Shown here piece by piece: positions 26,975 to 35,070 of a DNA stretch of 64,000 nt (the first letter of the stretch is position 1; each line of letters starts with the position of its first letter). Both the position numbers and the translations under genes were made by a program. Source of the DNA: Butyricimonas paravirosa (GTDB lineage Bacteria > Bacteroidota > Bacteroidia > Bacteroidales > Marinifilaceae); assembly GCF_032878955.1 (NCBI RefSeq), contig NZ_CP043839.1:4092001-4156000 (forward strand). The letters run 5' to 3'. Below the pieces are notes generated by a model, which saw nothing but the letters and a program-made list of their open reading frames with translations, was not told the origin of the DNA and searched no databases.

Positions 26975-28552
26975 ATGAAAAAAGTAAATATATATATTCT
27001 AACCTTGTTCTTGCCGTGTTTTTTGTCGGCTTGTGATGATTATTTGAAGGAAGATTCCGATGATTTGTTAATTCCTTCACTGGTGAATGATTATGTCCCG
27101 ATATTATTGGGAGAGGGTTATCCGGATAAGTTTGCATCCCAGATCGAATGGATTCATCTGATGACGGACGACGTGGAGATGGGGCCGTTATATTATGACG
27201 AGTCGATGTATAACAATAGTAAGGTGACGTTTATTGACGATTTCGATCCCGGTATGGGTTACGGGGAGATGGTGTACACGTGGTGGGCGGATTATTCCCA
27301 GTATATCACGGATAATTTTTGGGATGCCCGTTATAAGAATATTTTGGCGTGTAATATTATCGTTGATGCCTTGCCGGACATGAAATACGAGGCGAGTGAA
27401 TACGGGACTTATTGCAAGCTGGCGGCACAGACGTATGCTTTACGGGCTTATCATTATTTTTGTCTCGTAAACACGTATGGCACACCTTGGTCGGAAGAGA
27501 ACAAGAATAAGTTGGGTGTGATCAAACGTATTTCCCCGGTCGTGGATGTCAGCCCGACGGAGCGGGCCACGGTGGGAGAGATTTACGCGTTGATGAATGA
27601 GGATTTGAAGAATGCGGAGAAATATCTGGAGAGTGCGAGTACGAATTACACGAAATGGGAGATCACGCCTGCGGCTATTTATTTTCTGGCATCCCGGGTG
27701 GCCTTGTTCCAAGAGGATTGGGAGGAGGTGATTCGTACTTCGGAAGAGTTTATCAATCTAGGTGGCAATGAACTCTATGATTTGAATGATGTTGATCGGG
27801 AGACTTGCGGATTACCGGGATCTTCTGGCGGAACGTTCTGGATTAACCAGATTGCGATTGACGAGACGGTGTTCCTTTTTAGTAAGAATGATAATAAGTT
27901 TAATTATCTGGCTCCTAATCTATTTTACACGAATTACACGCTGGGGTTCCATACGTCATGGACGGGAGACGATGCGTTATTGAATTTGTACGAGGATGGG
28001 GATTTGCGTAAAGAGGTTTATTTTGCCCGGTTGTTTAAATTAGGCGGAACGAGGTTAAGGCCGGAGTATTTTTCGGGACAGGCTCTTCCGATGAAGTCGG
28101 ATCGTTATTTGTCAACGAGTGAAGGAGAGGCCCGTGAATGTTGGCGAAGTCCGGAGGTGTATTTGAATCTGGCCGAGGCGTATGCTAGGAAGGAGAACGG
28201 GGTGAGCCAGACTGCGATTAATTGGTTGAATCAGTTGCGGGTAAAGAAAATTTCTAGGGATACTTATCAGGCGAAGAACGTTGCGGATTTTGCCTCGCGA
28301 GAAGATTTGATTCAATTTATCTGGGAGGAACGCCGTCGGGAACTTTGTTTCGAGGAGGCCATGCGTTTTTGGGATATGCGTCGTCAGGGGATGCCCGAGG
28401 TGAAGCATGAATTCTATTCTTCAATGACTTCATCAAAGACATTTGTACTGAAACAGGGAAGTCCGAATTATTTATTACCGATCCCGCTTTCCGAAACGGA
28501 ATACAATGACGGAATGACGAATAATTCCAGAGAAACAATTGTTGGAAATTAA
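26975..28552 (+). CDS. SusD/RagB-family surface lipoprotein (locus B)
   Basis: Substrate-binding partner of the locus B SusC, 525 aa, starting 12 bases after it. Seen: lipoprotein signal ending LSAC followed by the acidic DDYLKEDSDD (surface-export type); TPR-like helices (QTYALRAYHYFCLVNTYGTPW); and the C-terminal signature SPEVYLNLAEAYARKENG and FIWEERRRELCFEEAMRFWDMRRQGMPE, ending YLLPIPLSETEYNDGMTNN. The order SusC-SusD is the normal one here, unlike locus A. Confidence 0.93.
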   Translation: MKKVNIYILTLFLPCFLSACDDYLKEDSDDLLIPSLVNDYVPILLGEGYPDKFASQIEWIHLMTDDVEMGPLYYDESMYNNSKVTFIDDFDPGMGYGEMVYTWWADYSQYITDNFWDARYKNILACNIIVDALPDMKYEASEYGTYCKLAAQTYALRAYHYFCLVNTYGTPWSEENKNKLGVIKRISPVVDVSPTERATVGEIYALMNEDLKNAEKYLESASTNYTKWEITPAAIYFLASRVALFQEDWEEVIRTSEEFINLGGNELYDLNDVDRETCGLPGSSGGTFWINQIAIDETVFLFSKNDNKFNYLAPNLFYTNYTLGFHTSWTGDDALLNLYEDGDLRKEVYFARLFKLGGTRLRPEYFSGQALPMKSDRYLSTSEGEARECWRSPEVYLNLAEAYARKENGVSQTAINWLNQLRVKKISRDTYQAKNVADFASREDLIQFIWEERRRELCFEEAMRFWDMRRQGMPEVKHEFYSSMTSSKTFVLKQGSPNYLLPIPLSETEYNDGMTNNSRETIVGN

Positions 28553-28567
28553 TAATGATAGATAGAG

Positions 28568-29518
28568 ATGAAAACGATGAAAATGGCGATATATATCATG
28601 TTGGCTTTATTCCTGTCGGGAATGGCCTCATGTGGATCGGAAGATTCAATAAACCCGATACCGGAATTGGGGAATCCTCCTTTTGATTTACCTCGCGGGG
28701 AGGAGGGCTCGTTGGAAGAGTTGATTTATTCCGTGTACGAGAAATACGGTTCGTTCGTGCTGTACGATTTTGATCAGACGGAGTTTTATACCACTTGGAA
28801 CGGGCGGACGGTTTACTGGTACGCTCCCGTGAAGAGCGGGAATAAGGATCATGCGGCTCAAATGGTGACGTTTATGCTGGAGAAAGTGTTTGCCGGTTAT
28901 CCGGAGGCATTTATTGCTAAGTTCCTGCCGAAGAAGATTTATCTGGTAGATTCTATTTGTAATACGTCTTCTTATAATAAATCGAATCTGGTAAACACGT
29001 TAGTGACAAATAATCATGGTTTGGCGGTTTCGAATGTCGGAGTGAAGATGGAAGCTTTCACGGATAGTGATTGGAATTCCATGAATTCGGAAATCGTGAC
29101 GGCAATTATGAATAATATATATAACACGATGGAGGTTCCGGATGAGTTCTTCGCCTTGGTAACGTATCAGTTTATTTATATGTTTGATGAAGAGGAGGAT
29201 GCTGATCCGGAAGGAGAGTTTGATGCTTATCATTACGTGTTGTACACGAATGGTTTGGTTGGATCGGATGCTTTCCTGGAGTATGGTTATTTTATGCCGC
29301 ATAAGGATGGGAAGGATTTGGGAGATTATCTTTCATTCTTGATGTCAACTCCGAAAAGTGAGATGGATCGTATTTTTGCCCGTTTCGATGTTGTGAAACA
29401 GAGAGCTTTCCTGATCGCTGATTTTATGGTTAAAGAGATGGAGATGGACCCGGTTGCCTTGCAGAATTCGTTCTGCCCGAATGATCCGCTCCCTGCCGGT
29501 TATTTTGATAAAGAATAA
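28568..29518 (+). CDS. Metallohydrolase-family lipoprotein with degenerate zinc motif (locus B)
   Basis: Same family as the locus A and D copies. Seen in 316 aa: lipoprotein signal ending MASC with GSEDSIN after it; an N-terminal strand pattern EKYGSFVLYDFDQTEFY shared with the locus D copy (ERYNSFILYKFNMKEVYW); PKKIYLVDSIC; and then NSEIVTAIMNNIYNTMEVPDE, which sits where active relatives have HExxH followed by the (Y)P-E-F segment. Here the motif reads SEIVT: the Glu is kept and both His are lost. A second acidic region (MFDEEEDADPEGEFDAYHY) and the closing helix RAFLIADFMVKEMEMDPVALQ match the family C-terminus. Probable binding role on the cell surface. Confidence 0.65.
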   Translation: MKTMKMAIYIMLALFLSGMASCGSEDSINPIPELGNPPFDLPRGEEGSLEELIYSVYEKYGSFVLYDFDQTEFYTTWNGRTVYWYAPVKSGNKDHAAQMVTFMLEKVFAGYPEAFIAKFLPKKIYLVDSICNTSSYNKSNLVNTLVTNNHGLAVSNVGVKMEAFTDSDWNSMNSEIVTAIMNNIYNTMEVPDEFFALVTYQFIYMFDEEEDADPEGEFDAYHYVLYTNGLVGSDAFLEYGYFMPHKDGKDLGDYLSFLMSTPKSEMDRIFARFDVVKQRAFLIADFMVKEMEMDPVALQNSFCPNDPLPAGYFDKE

Positions 29519-29523
29519 AATAG

Positions 29524-30657
29524 ATGATGATGAGAGGATTTTTAAGTTTGATGATGTGCTGTCTCCTTTGGGGGACAGCCTATTCTCAAATCACGTATGA
29601 TATTACGGGTGTTTGGGAAAACGGTGCAGGCAGGACGATTAGTGTGCGGACGTTGGAAGATGGTAATGTCGAGGGCGAGTTCTTGGATTCGGTGGTCGTG
29701 GCCGACGACGGAACGTTTGCTTTACGCGGGGAAGTCAACAAGAAAAAATGTGCGATGTTGATGAGTGCGAAGAATGGGTTCCGGACGATCTTTCTGGACG
29801 GGAAACCCTTGCGGCTGACGATCAAAGAGTCCGAGTATTCATACAAGAATCCGTCCGGGCCTTACGTGTTGGAGAATGAAACAAGGGATCAGGCTGCAGC
29901 GCAAGCGATGATTCAGTTTTGGGGTGATGATTATATTCGTAATTTTTCTTTGGGAGGGTTAGGAATTTCGTTGAAGAGGGCTGATACTCGGCAAAAACGG
30001 GATTCTATTGCCCAAGAAATAGAACGAGTCGCGAAAGAGCAACGGGATCAGATGGAGGCATTTTTACAATCGTATGGTGATAGCGATGTAGCTCCGTTTT
30101 TTATCGAGGTGAATATGTTGCGTATGATGTCTTTGGAGCAAATCGCCGCATTTTACGATCGTTTCACGGATCGGGTGAAACAGACGGAGAAGGGAAAAGA
30201 GATGGGAGAGCGTATTGCCCAGTTGAAACGGTTGGCTCCCGGTAGCCCGGCTCCTGAATTCGAATTGACAACTCCTGATGGAGGAAAGCTTGCGTTGAAG
30301 GATTTGCGTGGACATATCGTGTTGATCGATTTTTGGGCGTCATGGTGTGGGCCGTGTATGGACGAGATGCCTAACGTGAAGGCTATCTACGAAAAATACC
30401 ATGACCGGGGATTGGAAATCGTGGGGGTGTCGATGGATAATAATAAGGCCAACTGGGAGAGGGCGATTGAAAGAGCCGGTTTGGTATGGCATCATGTTTC
30501 TTCTTTGAAGGGGATGAATCGTTGTCCGGTAGCTAAATTGTACCAAGTGGTGGCGATCCCGAAGTTGTATATCATTGGTAAAGACGGGAAGATTATCGCA
30601 AAAGATCTGCGGGGGGAAGAATTGCGGGAAAAAATAGACGAGTTGTTTGAAGAATAA
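29524..30657 (+). CDS. TlpA-like secreted thioredoxin-fold protein with DUF4369 domain (locus B, first)
   Basis: Envelope thiol:disulfide oxidoreductase, 377 aa. Seen: a cleavable signal ending TAYSQ; DUF4369-like domain (YDITGVWENGAGRTISVRTL ... VVADDGTFALRGEV, then IFLDGKPLRLTIKE); a helical linker (DRFTDRVKQTEKGKEM); and a thioredoxin domain PAPEFELTTPDGG with FWASWCGPCMDEMPNVKAIY (Cys 275 and 278), a third Cys in NRCPVAKLYQV and the cis-Pro loop AIPKLYII. It is closely related to the next gene and to the first TlpA of locus A, so these probably arose by duplication. It starts 5 bases after the metallohydrolase-like gene. Confidence 0.88.
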   Translation: MMMRGFLSLMMCCLLWGTAYSQITYDITGVWENGAGRTISVRTLEDGNVEGEFLDSVVVADDGTFALRGEVNKKKCAMLMSAKNGFRTIFLDGKPLRLTIKESEYSYKNPSGPYVLENETRDQAAAQAMIQFWGDDYIRNFSLGGLGISLKRADTRQKRDSIAQEIERVAKEQRDQMEAFLQSYGDSDVAPFFIEVNMLRMMSLEQIAAFYDRFTDRVKQTEKGKEMGERIAQLKRLAPGSPAPEFELTTPDGGKLALKDLRGHIVLIDFWASWCGPCMDEMPNVKAIYEKYHDRGLEIVGVSMDNNKANWERAIERAGLVWHHVSSLKGMNRCPVAKLYQVVAIPKLYIIGKDGKIIAKDLRGEELREKIDELFEE

Positions 30658-30669
30658 TATTGAAAAGGA

Positions 30670-31821
30670 ATGATAAAGCAAAATAGAATGAAAATGTTGA
30701 CGAGAGGGATATTTGTGTTGGCGTGTTGCACGTTAGTGTTCTCGTGTTCGAGGGGTGTTTCTTACCGGATCGCGGGGACTTGGGAAAACGGGGAAGGAAA
30801 GAAGATTTATTTGAGTGAGATTGTCGGGAATAAAGAGTTCCGGGCGGTGGATTCCGCTGTGGTAGCCCCGGATTTCACGTTCTTGTTGAAAGGGAACGTG
30901 GATCGGGTGCAGAAAATGGTATTAGTTTATAATTCAGACAAGAGGAAGGAGATTATCGTGGATGGAGAACCAATGAACGTTATGTTTGAAGAAACAACAA
31001 AGGAGTGGAAAGGAAAAACCTCGACTTCGGTGACGGTGACTTGCACGGGGAATAGGGAACAGGAGTTTTTGGAAAAAGGGAGTAGTTTGAAAACGACAAT
31101 TTCTTTTATGCAGTTGGGGAAGATGATGGCGGCCAGTAAAGTTGATTATGACGATCCGGAGGCCGTGGATTCGTTGAAACGGGTGTTTACTCTTCTGGAT
31201 AGTTCTTTGATTGCCGCCGTGAATAATTACATGGATACGACCCGTAATTCTTACGCATCGACTTATTTTTTCGAGAGCCATTTGATGGATAACTATACGT
31301 TCGAGGAAGTTCAAGGTTTTTACAATAATTTGACCGACCGGGTGAAACAATCTGCACCGGGTATCGAGTTGAAAAAGAAAATAGACGAGATGGGTATGGT
31401 GAGTGTTGGGGGTGTTGCTCCCAACTTTAAAGCGACAACTCCCAGTGGCCGGGAGTTGTCCTTGTATGATTTGCGAGGACGCATCGTGTTACTGGATTTC
31501 TGGGCCTCGTGGTGCGGGCCGTGTATGGCGGAAATGCCTAACGTGAAGGAGATTTACAGGAAATATCATGATAAGGGCTTGGAGATTCTCGGTGTCTCGC
31601 TGGATTCGAAGAAAGAACCGTGGGTGAATGCCATCGAGAAAAACGAGTTGAACTGGAACCACGTTTCGACGCTGAACAAGTTCGATTGCCCGATAGCTCA
31701 GCGTTTCCGGGTAACCGGAATCCCGCGGATGTATATCATCGATAAGGACGGAAAGATTATTGCACAGGATTTACGGGGAGAGGCTCTGTCCAAAAAGATG
31801 GATGAGCTTTTTGCCCGGTAG
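30670..31821 (+). CDS. TlpA-like thioredoxin-fold lipoprotein with DUF4369 domain (locus B, second)
   Basis: Tandem paralogue of the preceding gene. From ATG 30670 it is 383 aa; ATG 30688 (MKMLTRGIF) gives a more usual lipoprotein signal. Seen: lipobox VFSC; SYRIAGTWENGEGKKIYLSE and IIVDGEPMNVMFEE in the DUF4369-like domain; linker helix LTDRVKQSAPGIELKKK; and thioredoxin FWASWCGPCMAEMPNVKEIY, third Cys in FDCPIAQRFRV and cis-Pro loop GIPRMYII. The difference from its twin is the anchor: this copy is lipidated, the other is soluble. Last gene of locus B, followed by a terminator. Confidence 0.88.
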   Translation: MIKQNRMKMLTRGIFVLACCTLVFSCSRGVSYRIAGTWENGEGKKIYLSEIVGNKEFRAVDSAVVAPDFTFLLKGNVDRVQKMVLVYNSDKRKEIIVDGEPMNVMFEETTKEWKGKTSTSVTVTCTGNREQEFLEKGSSLKTTISFMQLGKMMAASKVDYDDPEAVDSLKRVFTLLDSSLIAAVNNYMDTTRNSYASTYFFESHLMDNYTFEEVQGFYNNLTDRVKQSAPGIELKKKIDEMGMVSVGGVAPNFKATTPSGRELSLYDLRGRIVLLDFWASWCGPCMAEMPNVKEIYRKYHDKGLEILGVSLDSKKEPWVNAIEKNELNWNHVSTLNKFDCPIAQRFRVTGIPRMYIIDKDGKIIAQDLRGEALSKKMDELFAR

Positions 31822-31871
31822 AAAGTCTCGTTTTAGATAACTGTTTTTAGATGTGACATTTTAGGTGTCGG

Positions 31872-31901
31872 ACATGGTACTCGGTGGGGTACCATGTTTT
31901 G
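31872..31901 (+). terminator. Intrinsic terminator of locus B
   Basis: Perfect 9-bp stem ACATGGTAC (31872-31880) and GTACCATGT (31889-31897), an 8-nt G-rich loop, then TTTG. Confidence 0.75.
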
Positions 31902-31911
31902 TTTATTATAC

Positions 31912-31942
31912 TTGCATTATTATCTTATAATAATTATATTTG
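31912..31942 (+). promoter_or_regulatory. Primary-sigma promoter for the AAA ATPase gene
   Basis: TTG at 31912-31914, a 20-nt spacer and TATATTTG at 31935-31942, a full match to TAnnTTTG. The start codon is 19 bases downstream, so the leader is very short. Confidence 0.7.
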
Positions 31943-31961
31943 CGTAATAAAATGACGGATT

Positions 31962-33089
31962 ATGGTTATTAATAAGAATCCTTTTGTGACAAGTGGCTAT
32001 ATTTCTCCTGAATTTTTTTGTGATCGAGAGGAGGAAAGTGAACGGTTAATACAAGAAATTTCGGGAAATAATCTTGCGTTAATTTCTACGCGGAGAATGG
32101 GTAAAACCGGGTTGATTCAGCATTGTTTTCAACAGGATGAGATCGTGCATGATTACTACACGTTCTTCGTGGATATTTATGCTACCAAGTCATTACGGGA
32201 TTTTGTTTTTTCTTTGAGTAAGGTGATTTTCGAGTCATTGAAGCCTAAAGGGAAAAAAGCGATTGAGAAGTTTTGGTATTACATGAAATCTTTACATGCG
32301 GGAGTCTCTTTCGATATTAGTGGTAATCCTTCTTTGACGTTCGGGTTGGGGGATATTCAAGAAGCTAATGCCACGCTGGAGGAGATTTTCGAGTATTTAG
32401 AGAAAGCAGATAAGCCTTGTATCGTGGCTTTTGATGAATTTCAACAGGTGGCGGGCTATGCAGAAAAAAATGTGGAGGCTATTTTGCGAACCTACATTCA
32501 GCATTGTAATAATGCACGATTCATTTTTGCCGGGAGTCAGCGTCACACGATGGGAAATATCTTTCAAAGTCCGGCCCGTCCTTTTTATCAAAGCGTGTCC
32601 ATGATGCATTTAGATAGTATCCCGTTAGGGAAATATACGGCTTTTGCAGAGTATCATTTTGGGCGAGGGAATCGGGTGATATTACCGGAGGTGGTTACGT
32701 TTATATACAATCAGTTCGAGGGAATCACGTGGTATATGCAGAAGATGTTGCACGTGTTATATAATATGACCCCTGTGAAGGGAGTATGTTCGATGGGGAT
32801 GGTGGACGAGGCTTTGAAGAGTGTTATCGAATCATATCGGTACACGTATTCCGAGATTCTATTTCGTCTTCCGGAAAAGCAAAAAGAACTTTTGATTGCT
32901 ATCACGAAAGAGGGAAAGGCTACTGAAATTACTTCCGGTTCTTTTGTCAAAAAATATAAGTTGCATTCACCAAGTTCCGTGCAGGCTGCGTTGAAAGGGC
33001 TGTTGGAAAAGGATTTCGTTACCCGGGAACAGGATGTCTATCAGGTGTATGATCGTTTTTTGGCTATTTGGCTGAAAGAGAATTATTGA
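31962..33089 (+). CDS. AAA ATPase, archaeal-ATPase-like family with winged-helix end
   Basis: P-loop ATPase of the family often annotated as 'archaeal ATPase', usually found as orphan genes in Bacteroidota with no settled role. Seen in 375 aa: N-terminal FVTSGYISPEFFCDREEE, Walker A STRRMGKTGLI (residues 43-53, the RRxGKT form typical of this family), Walker B IVAFDEFQQV, sensor-like FIFAGSQRH, helical region, then a winged-helix-like C-terminus (SPSSVQAALKGLLEKDFVTR ... VYDRFLAIWL). It has its own promoter and sits between loci B and C; the locus C sigma promoter overlaps its 3' end. No link to the transport loci can be shown beyond position. Confidence 0.8.
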   Translation: MVINKNPFVTSGYISPEFFCDREEESERLIQEISGNNLALISTRRMGKTGLIQHCFQQDEIVHDYYTFFVDIYATKSLRDFVFSLSKVIFESLKPKGKKAIEKFWYYMKSLHAGVSFDISGNPSLTFGLGDIQEANATLEEIFEYLEKADKPCIVAFDEFQQVAGYAEKNVEAILRTYIQHCNNARFIFAGSQRHTMGNIFQSPARPFYQSVSMMHLDSIPLGKYTAFAEYHFGRGNRVILPEVVTFIYNQFEGITWYMQKMLHVLYNMTPVKGVCSMGMVDEALKSVIESYRYTYSEILFRLPEKQKELLIAITKEGKATEITSGSFVKKYKLHSPSSVQAALKGLLEKDFVTREQDVYQVYDRFLAIWLKENY

Positions 33090-33114
33090 TATATCAAGAT
33101 ATTTCCTACTTTTG
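33086..33114 (+). promoter_or_regulatory. Primary-sigma promoter for locus C sigma gene
   Basis: TTG at 33086-33088, an 18-nt spacer and TACTTTTG at 33107-33114. It begins inside the last codons of the ATPase gene. The sigma ATG at 33156 follows 42 bases later. Confidence 0.6.
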
Positions 33115-33155
33115 GGAAAATAATTGAGTTGGTTGTTATTGGTAAAAACTCCTTC

Positions 33156-33707
33156 ATGGATGTATTAACTGGGATAAATGGTAAGGACAGGTTGGTATTC
33201 AAGGCCTTTTTTGAAGGGAATTTCTCTTCCATCGTGATGTTTGCCGATAAGTACCTGAATGATATGGAGGCGGCGGCAGACGTTGCTCAAGAGTGTTTTA
33301 TCCAGTTGTGGCGTGGGGATATGACATTCGAGACGGAGGATAAAGTGAGGGGGTTTTTGTATACTATGGCGAGGAATTTGGCTTTGAATAAGTTGAAACA
33401 TGATTCCATCGTGTCCCAGTACGTGAAACGAGGAATGTTGGAGTCGGAAGAGTACTTGCGGGATAATGTGATTGAAGAAGAGGTGTATTCAATTGTTTAC
33501 AAAGCGATTGATGAGCTTGCTCCGCAATCGAAGAAAGTTATATTATTGTCTCTTCAGGAACTTTCGAATGGGGAGATTGCCGAACAATTAGGGATATCGA
33601 TAAATTCCGTGCGGACGCTAAAGCAAAACGCTTACAAGAAGTTGAAAGGGTTGCTCCGAGATTATTTTTATCTTCTTTTCTTGCTGGATTATACCAGCTT
33701 ACATTAA
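33156..33707 (+). CDS. ECF-type RNA polymerase sigma-70 factor (locus C)
   Basis: Extracytoplasmic-function sigma factor of locus C. I start it at ATG 33156 (MDVLTGINGKDR); the frame is open upstream to a TTG at 33129, which lies very close to the promoter. Seen in about 183 aa: region 2 (FKAFFEGNFSSIVMFADKYLN ... ADVAQECFIQLWRG, GFLYTMARNLALNKLKH) and region 4 (DELAPQSKKVILLSLQELSNGEIAEQLGISINSVRTLKQNAYKKLK). The tail FYLLFLLDYTSLH keeps the hydrophobic FYLL ending shared with loci A and D. Confidence 0.9.
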   Translation: MDVLTGINGKDRLVFKAFFEGNFSSIVMFADKYLNDMEAAADVAQECFIQLWRGDMTFETEDKVRGFLYTMARNLALNKLKHDSIVSQYVKRGMLESEEYLRDNVIEEEVYSIVYKAIDELAPQSKKVILLSLQELSNGEIAEQLGISINSVRTLKQNAYKKLKGLLRDYFYLLFLLDYTSLH

Positions 33708-33753
33708 TGGGTGTGATTCCAAATGTTAAAATTGTATTTTTTTTGAAGGGTGA

Positions 33754-33783
33754 TTCATCGTTTTCATTTTTTCAGTTGTTATA
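33754..33783 (+). promoter_or_regulatory. Candidate cognate ECF promoter upstream of fecR (locus C)
   Basis: TTCATCG at 33754-33760 and GTTATA at 33778-33783 with a 17-nt spacer. The stretch TTTCAGTTGTT at the downstream box is nearly identical to TTTCAGTTGTT in locus A, and the fecR ATG is 22 bases further on. Confidence 0.45.
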
Positions 33784-33805
33784 TAGATGTAACTAAGATG
33801 AAAAT

Positions 33806-34987
33806 ATGGATGTAATTTCACGAAATAAGAGAATTTGCCAGTTGATTGCCAAGCAACTTTGGGAGGGATTGAGTGATCATGAAAAACAAGAGTTGCAGGA
33901 GTGGATTCAAGCATCCCCGGACAACAGTACGCTTTATGATGAGTTGGTGAGACGGGAACGGGTGAGGCAATATATAGAGAAGCGGGAGTCTATTGATGTC
34001 AGAAAATACATGGCTGTTTGTGAACGGGAATTAGGACTAGGGGGTAAACGGAGGATGATTCATTGGCTCTGGGGATATGCTGCGGCTATTTTCGTGTTAT
34101 GTGTTGTTGGTATTGGAATCTGGATGAACGAACGAGAAGAGGTTGGTGTCACTGAAATAGCTCAGACAACGATAGAACCGGGAAAAGCAAAAGCATTGTT
34201 GATTTTAGGTGATGGGAGAGAGATTGAATTGAGTAATCGGAATGTGAATAAAGCTTTGGAAGAAAGTGGAATCGTGATTGTAAATGATTCTTCCCGAATA
34301 GAGTATAGGCGAAATACAGGGGGAGGCGACAAAGAGGTTATGAATAAAATTATTGTTCCCACGGGAGGGGAATATAACTTGATTTTGAGTGATGGGACTT
34401 GGGTATATCTAAATGCGGAGAGTGTTATCACGTATCCTCAAAAATTTGTCGGAGAGAAACGGGAAGTTACTTTGGAGGGAGAAGCGTATTTTCAGGTGAC
34501 CGCCTCTAAAGAACATCCGTTCATTGTCAAGACAAAGGATATGGATGTACTTGTGACTGGAACGGAATTTAACGTGAAGGCTTATCCGGATGAATTGAAT
34601 GTTCAGACGACTTTATTGCGAGGAAAAGTGGCTGTTTTTGCGGGGATTGATAAAAAAGAAAAAATAGAGATCGAACCTAATCAACAGGCAGAGTGGAGTC
34701 GGGAGAATGTAAAATTGCAGGTACGGGAGGTTGATCCGGATTTGTTTGTGGCGTGGAAGAACGGTCAATTCCTGTTCCGGCAGGATCGATTAGAAGATAT
34801 TATGAAAACGTTGGCTCGGTGGTATGACATGGAAGTGTTTTATTTGGATGAGTCAATTAAAAATATGGCCTTTGCCGGGAAATTGGATCGTAGCGAAGAT
34901 ATAACACCGATTCTGAATGTGTTGCGGGCCACGGATAAGTTAACGGTGGAGGTAAATGGAAAACGAATAGTTCTAGGGGTGAAATAA
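33806..34987 (+). CDS. FecR-family anti-sigma factor (locus C)
   Basis: Inner-membrane anti-sigma partner of the locus C sigma factor, 393 aa. Seen: an N-terminal cytoplasmic helical region; a transmembrane helix near 88-107 (LWGYAAAIFVLCVVGIGIWM); a FecR domain (VPTGGEYNLILSDGTWVYLNAES ... GEAYFQVTASKEHPFIVKTKD ... TGTEFNVKAY); and a C-terminal DUF4974-type domain (FLFRQDRLEDIMKTLARWYDMEVFYLD). Normal length and arrangement. The stop codon is 2 bases before the first leader hairpin. Confidence 0.93.
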   Translation: MDVISRNKRICQLIAKQLWEGLSDHEKQELQEWIQASPDNSTLYDELVRRERVRQYIEKRESIDVRKYMAVCERELGLGGKRRMIHWLWGYAAAIFVLCVVGIGIWMNEREEVGVTEIAQTTIEPGKAKALLILGDGREIELSNRNVNKALEESGIVIVNDSSRIEYRRNTGGGDKEVMNKIIVPTGGEYNLILSDGTWVYLNAESVITYPQKFVGEKREVTLEGEAYFQVTASKEHPFIVKTKDMDVLVTGTEFNVKAYPDELNVQTTLLRGKVAVFAGIDKKEKIEIEPNQQAEWSRENVKLQVREVDPDLFVAWKNGQFLFRQDRLEDIMKTLARWYDMEVFYLDESIKNMAFAGKLDRSEDITPILNVLRATDKLTVEVNGKRIVLGVK

Positions 34988-34989
34988 AA

Positions 34990-35042
34990 ACAGGTGATGC
35001 TGCGAACATCACCTGTTAAGACTTTCACTTTGATATAAAGTG
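34990..35042 (+). promoter_or_regulatory. Two-hairpin leader between fecR and susC (locus C)
   Basis: Hairpin 1: ACAGGTGATG (34990-34999) pairs perfectly with CATCACCTGT (35007-35016). Hairpin 2: CACTTT (35026-35031) pairs with AAAGTG (35037-35042). There is no U-run directly after hairpin 1 (TAAGACTTTC), although TTTTT follows hairpin 2 at 35043. susC starts 28 bases downstream. Confidence 0.55.
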
Positions 35043-35070
35043 TTTTTAATTAAAGTTGTATGACAAAGTT

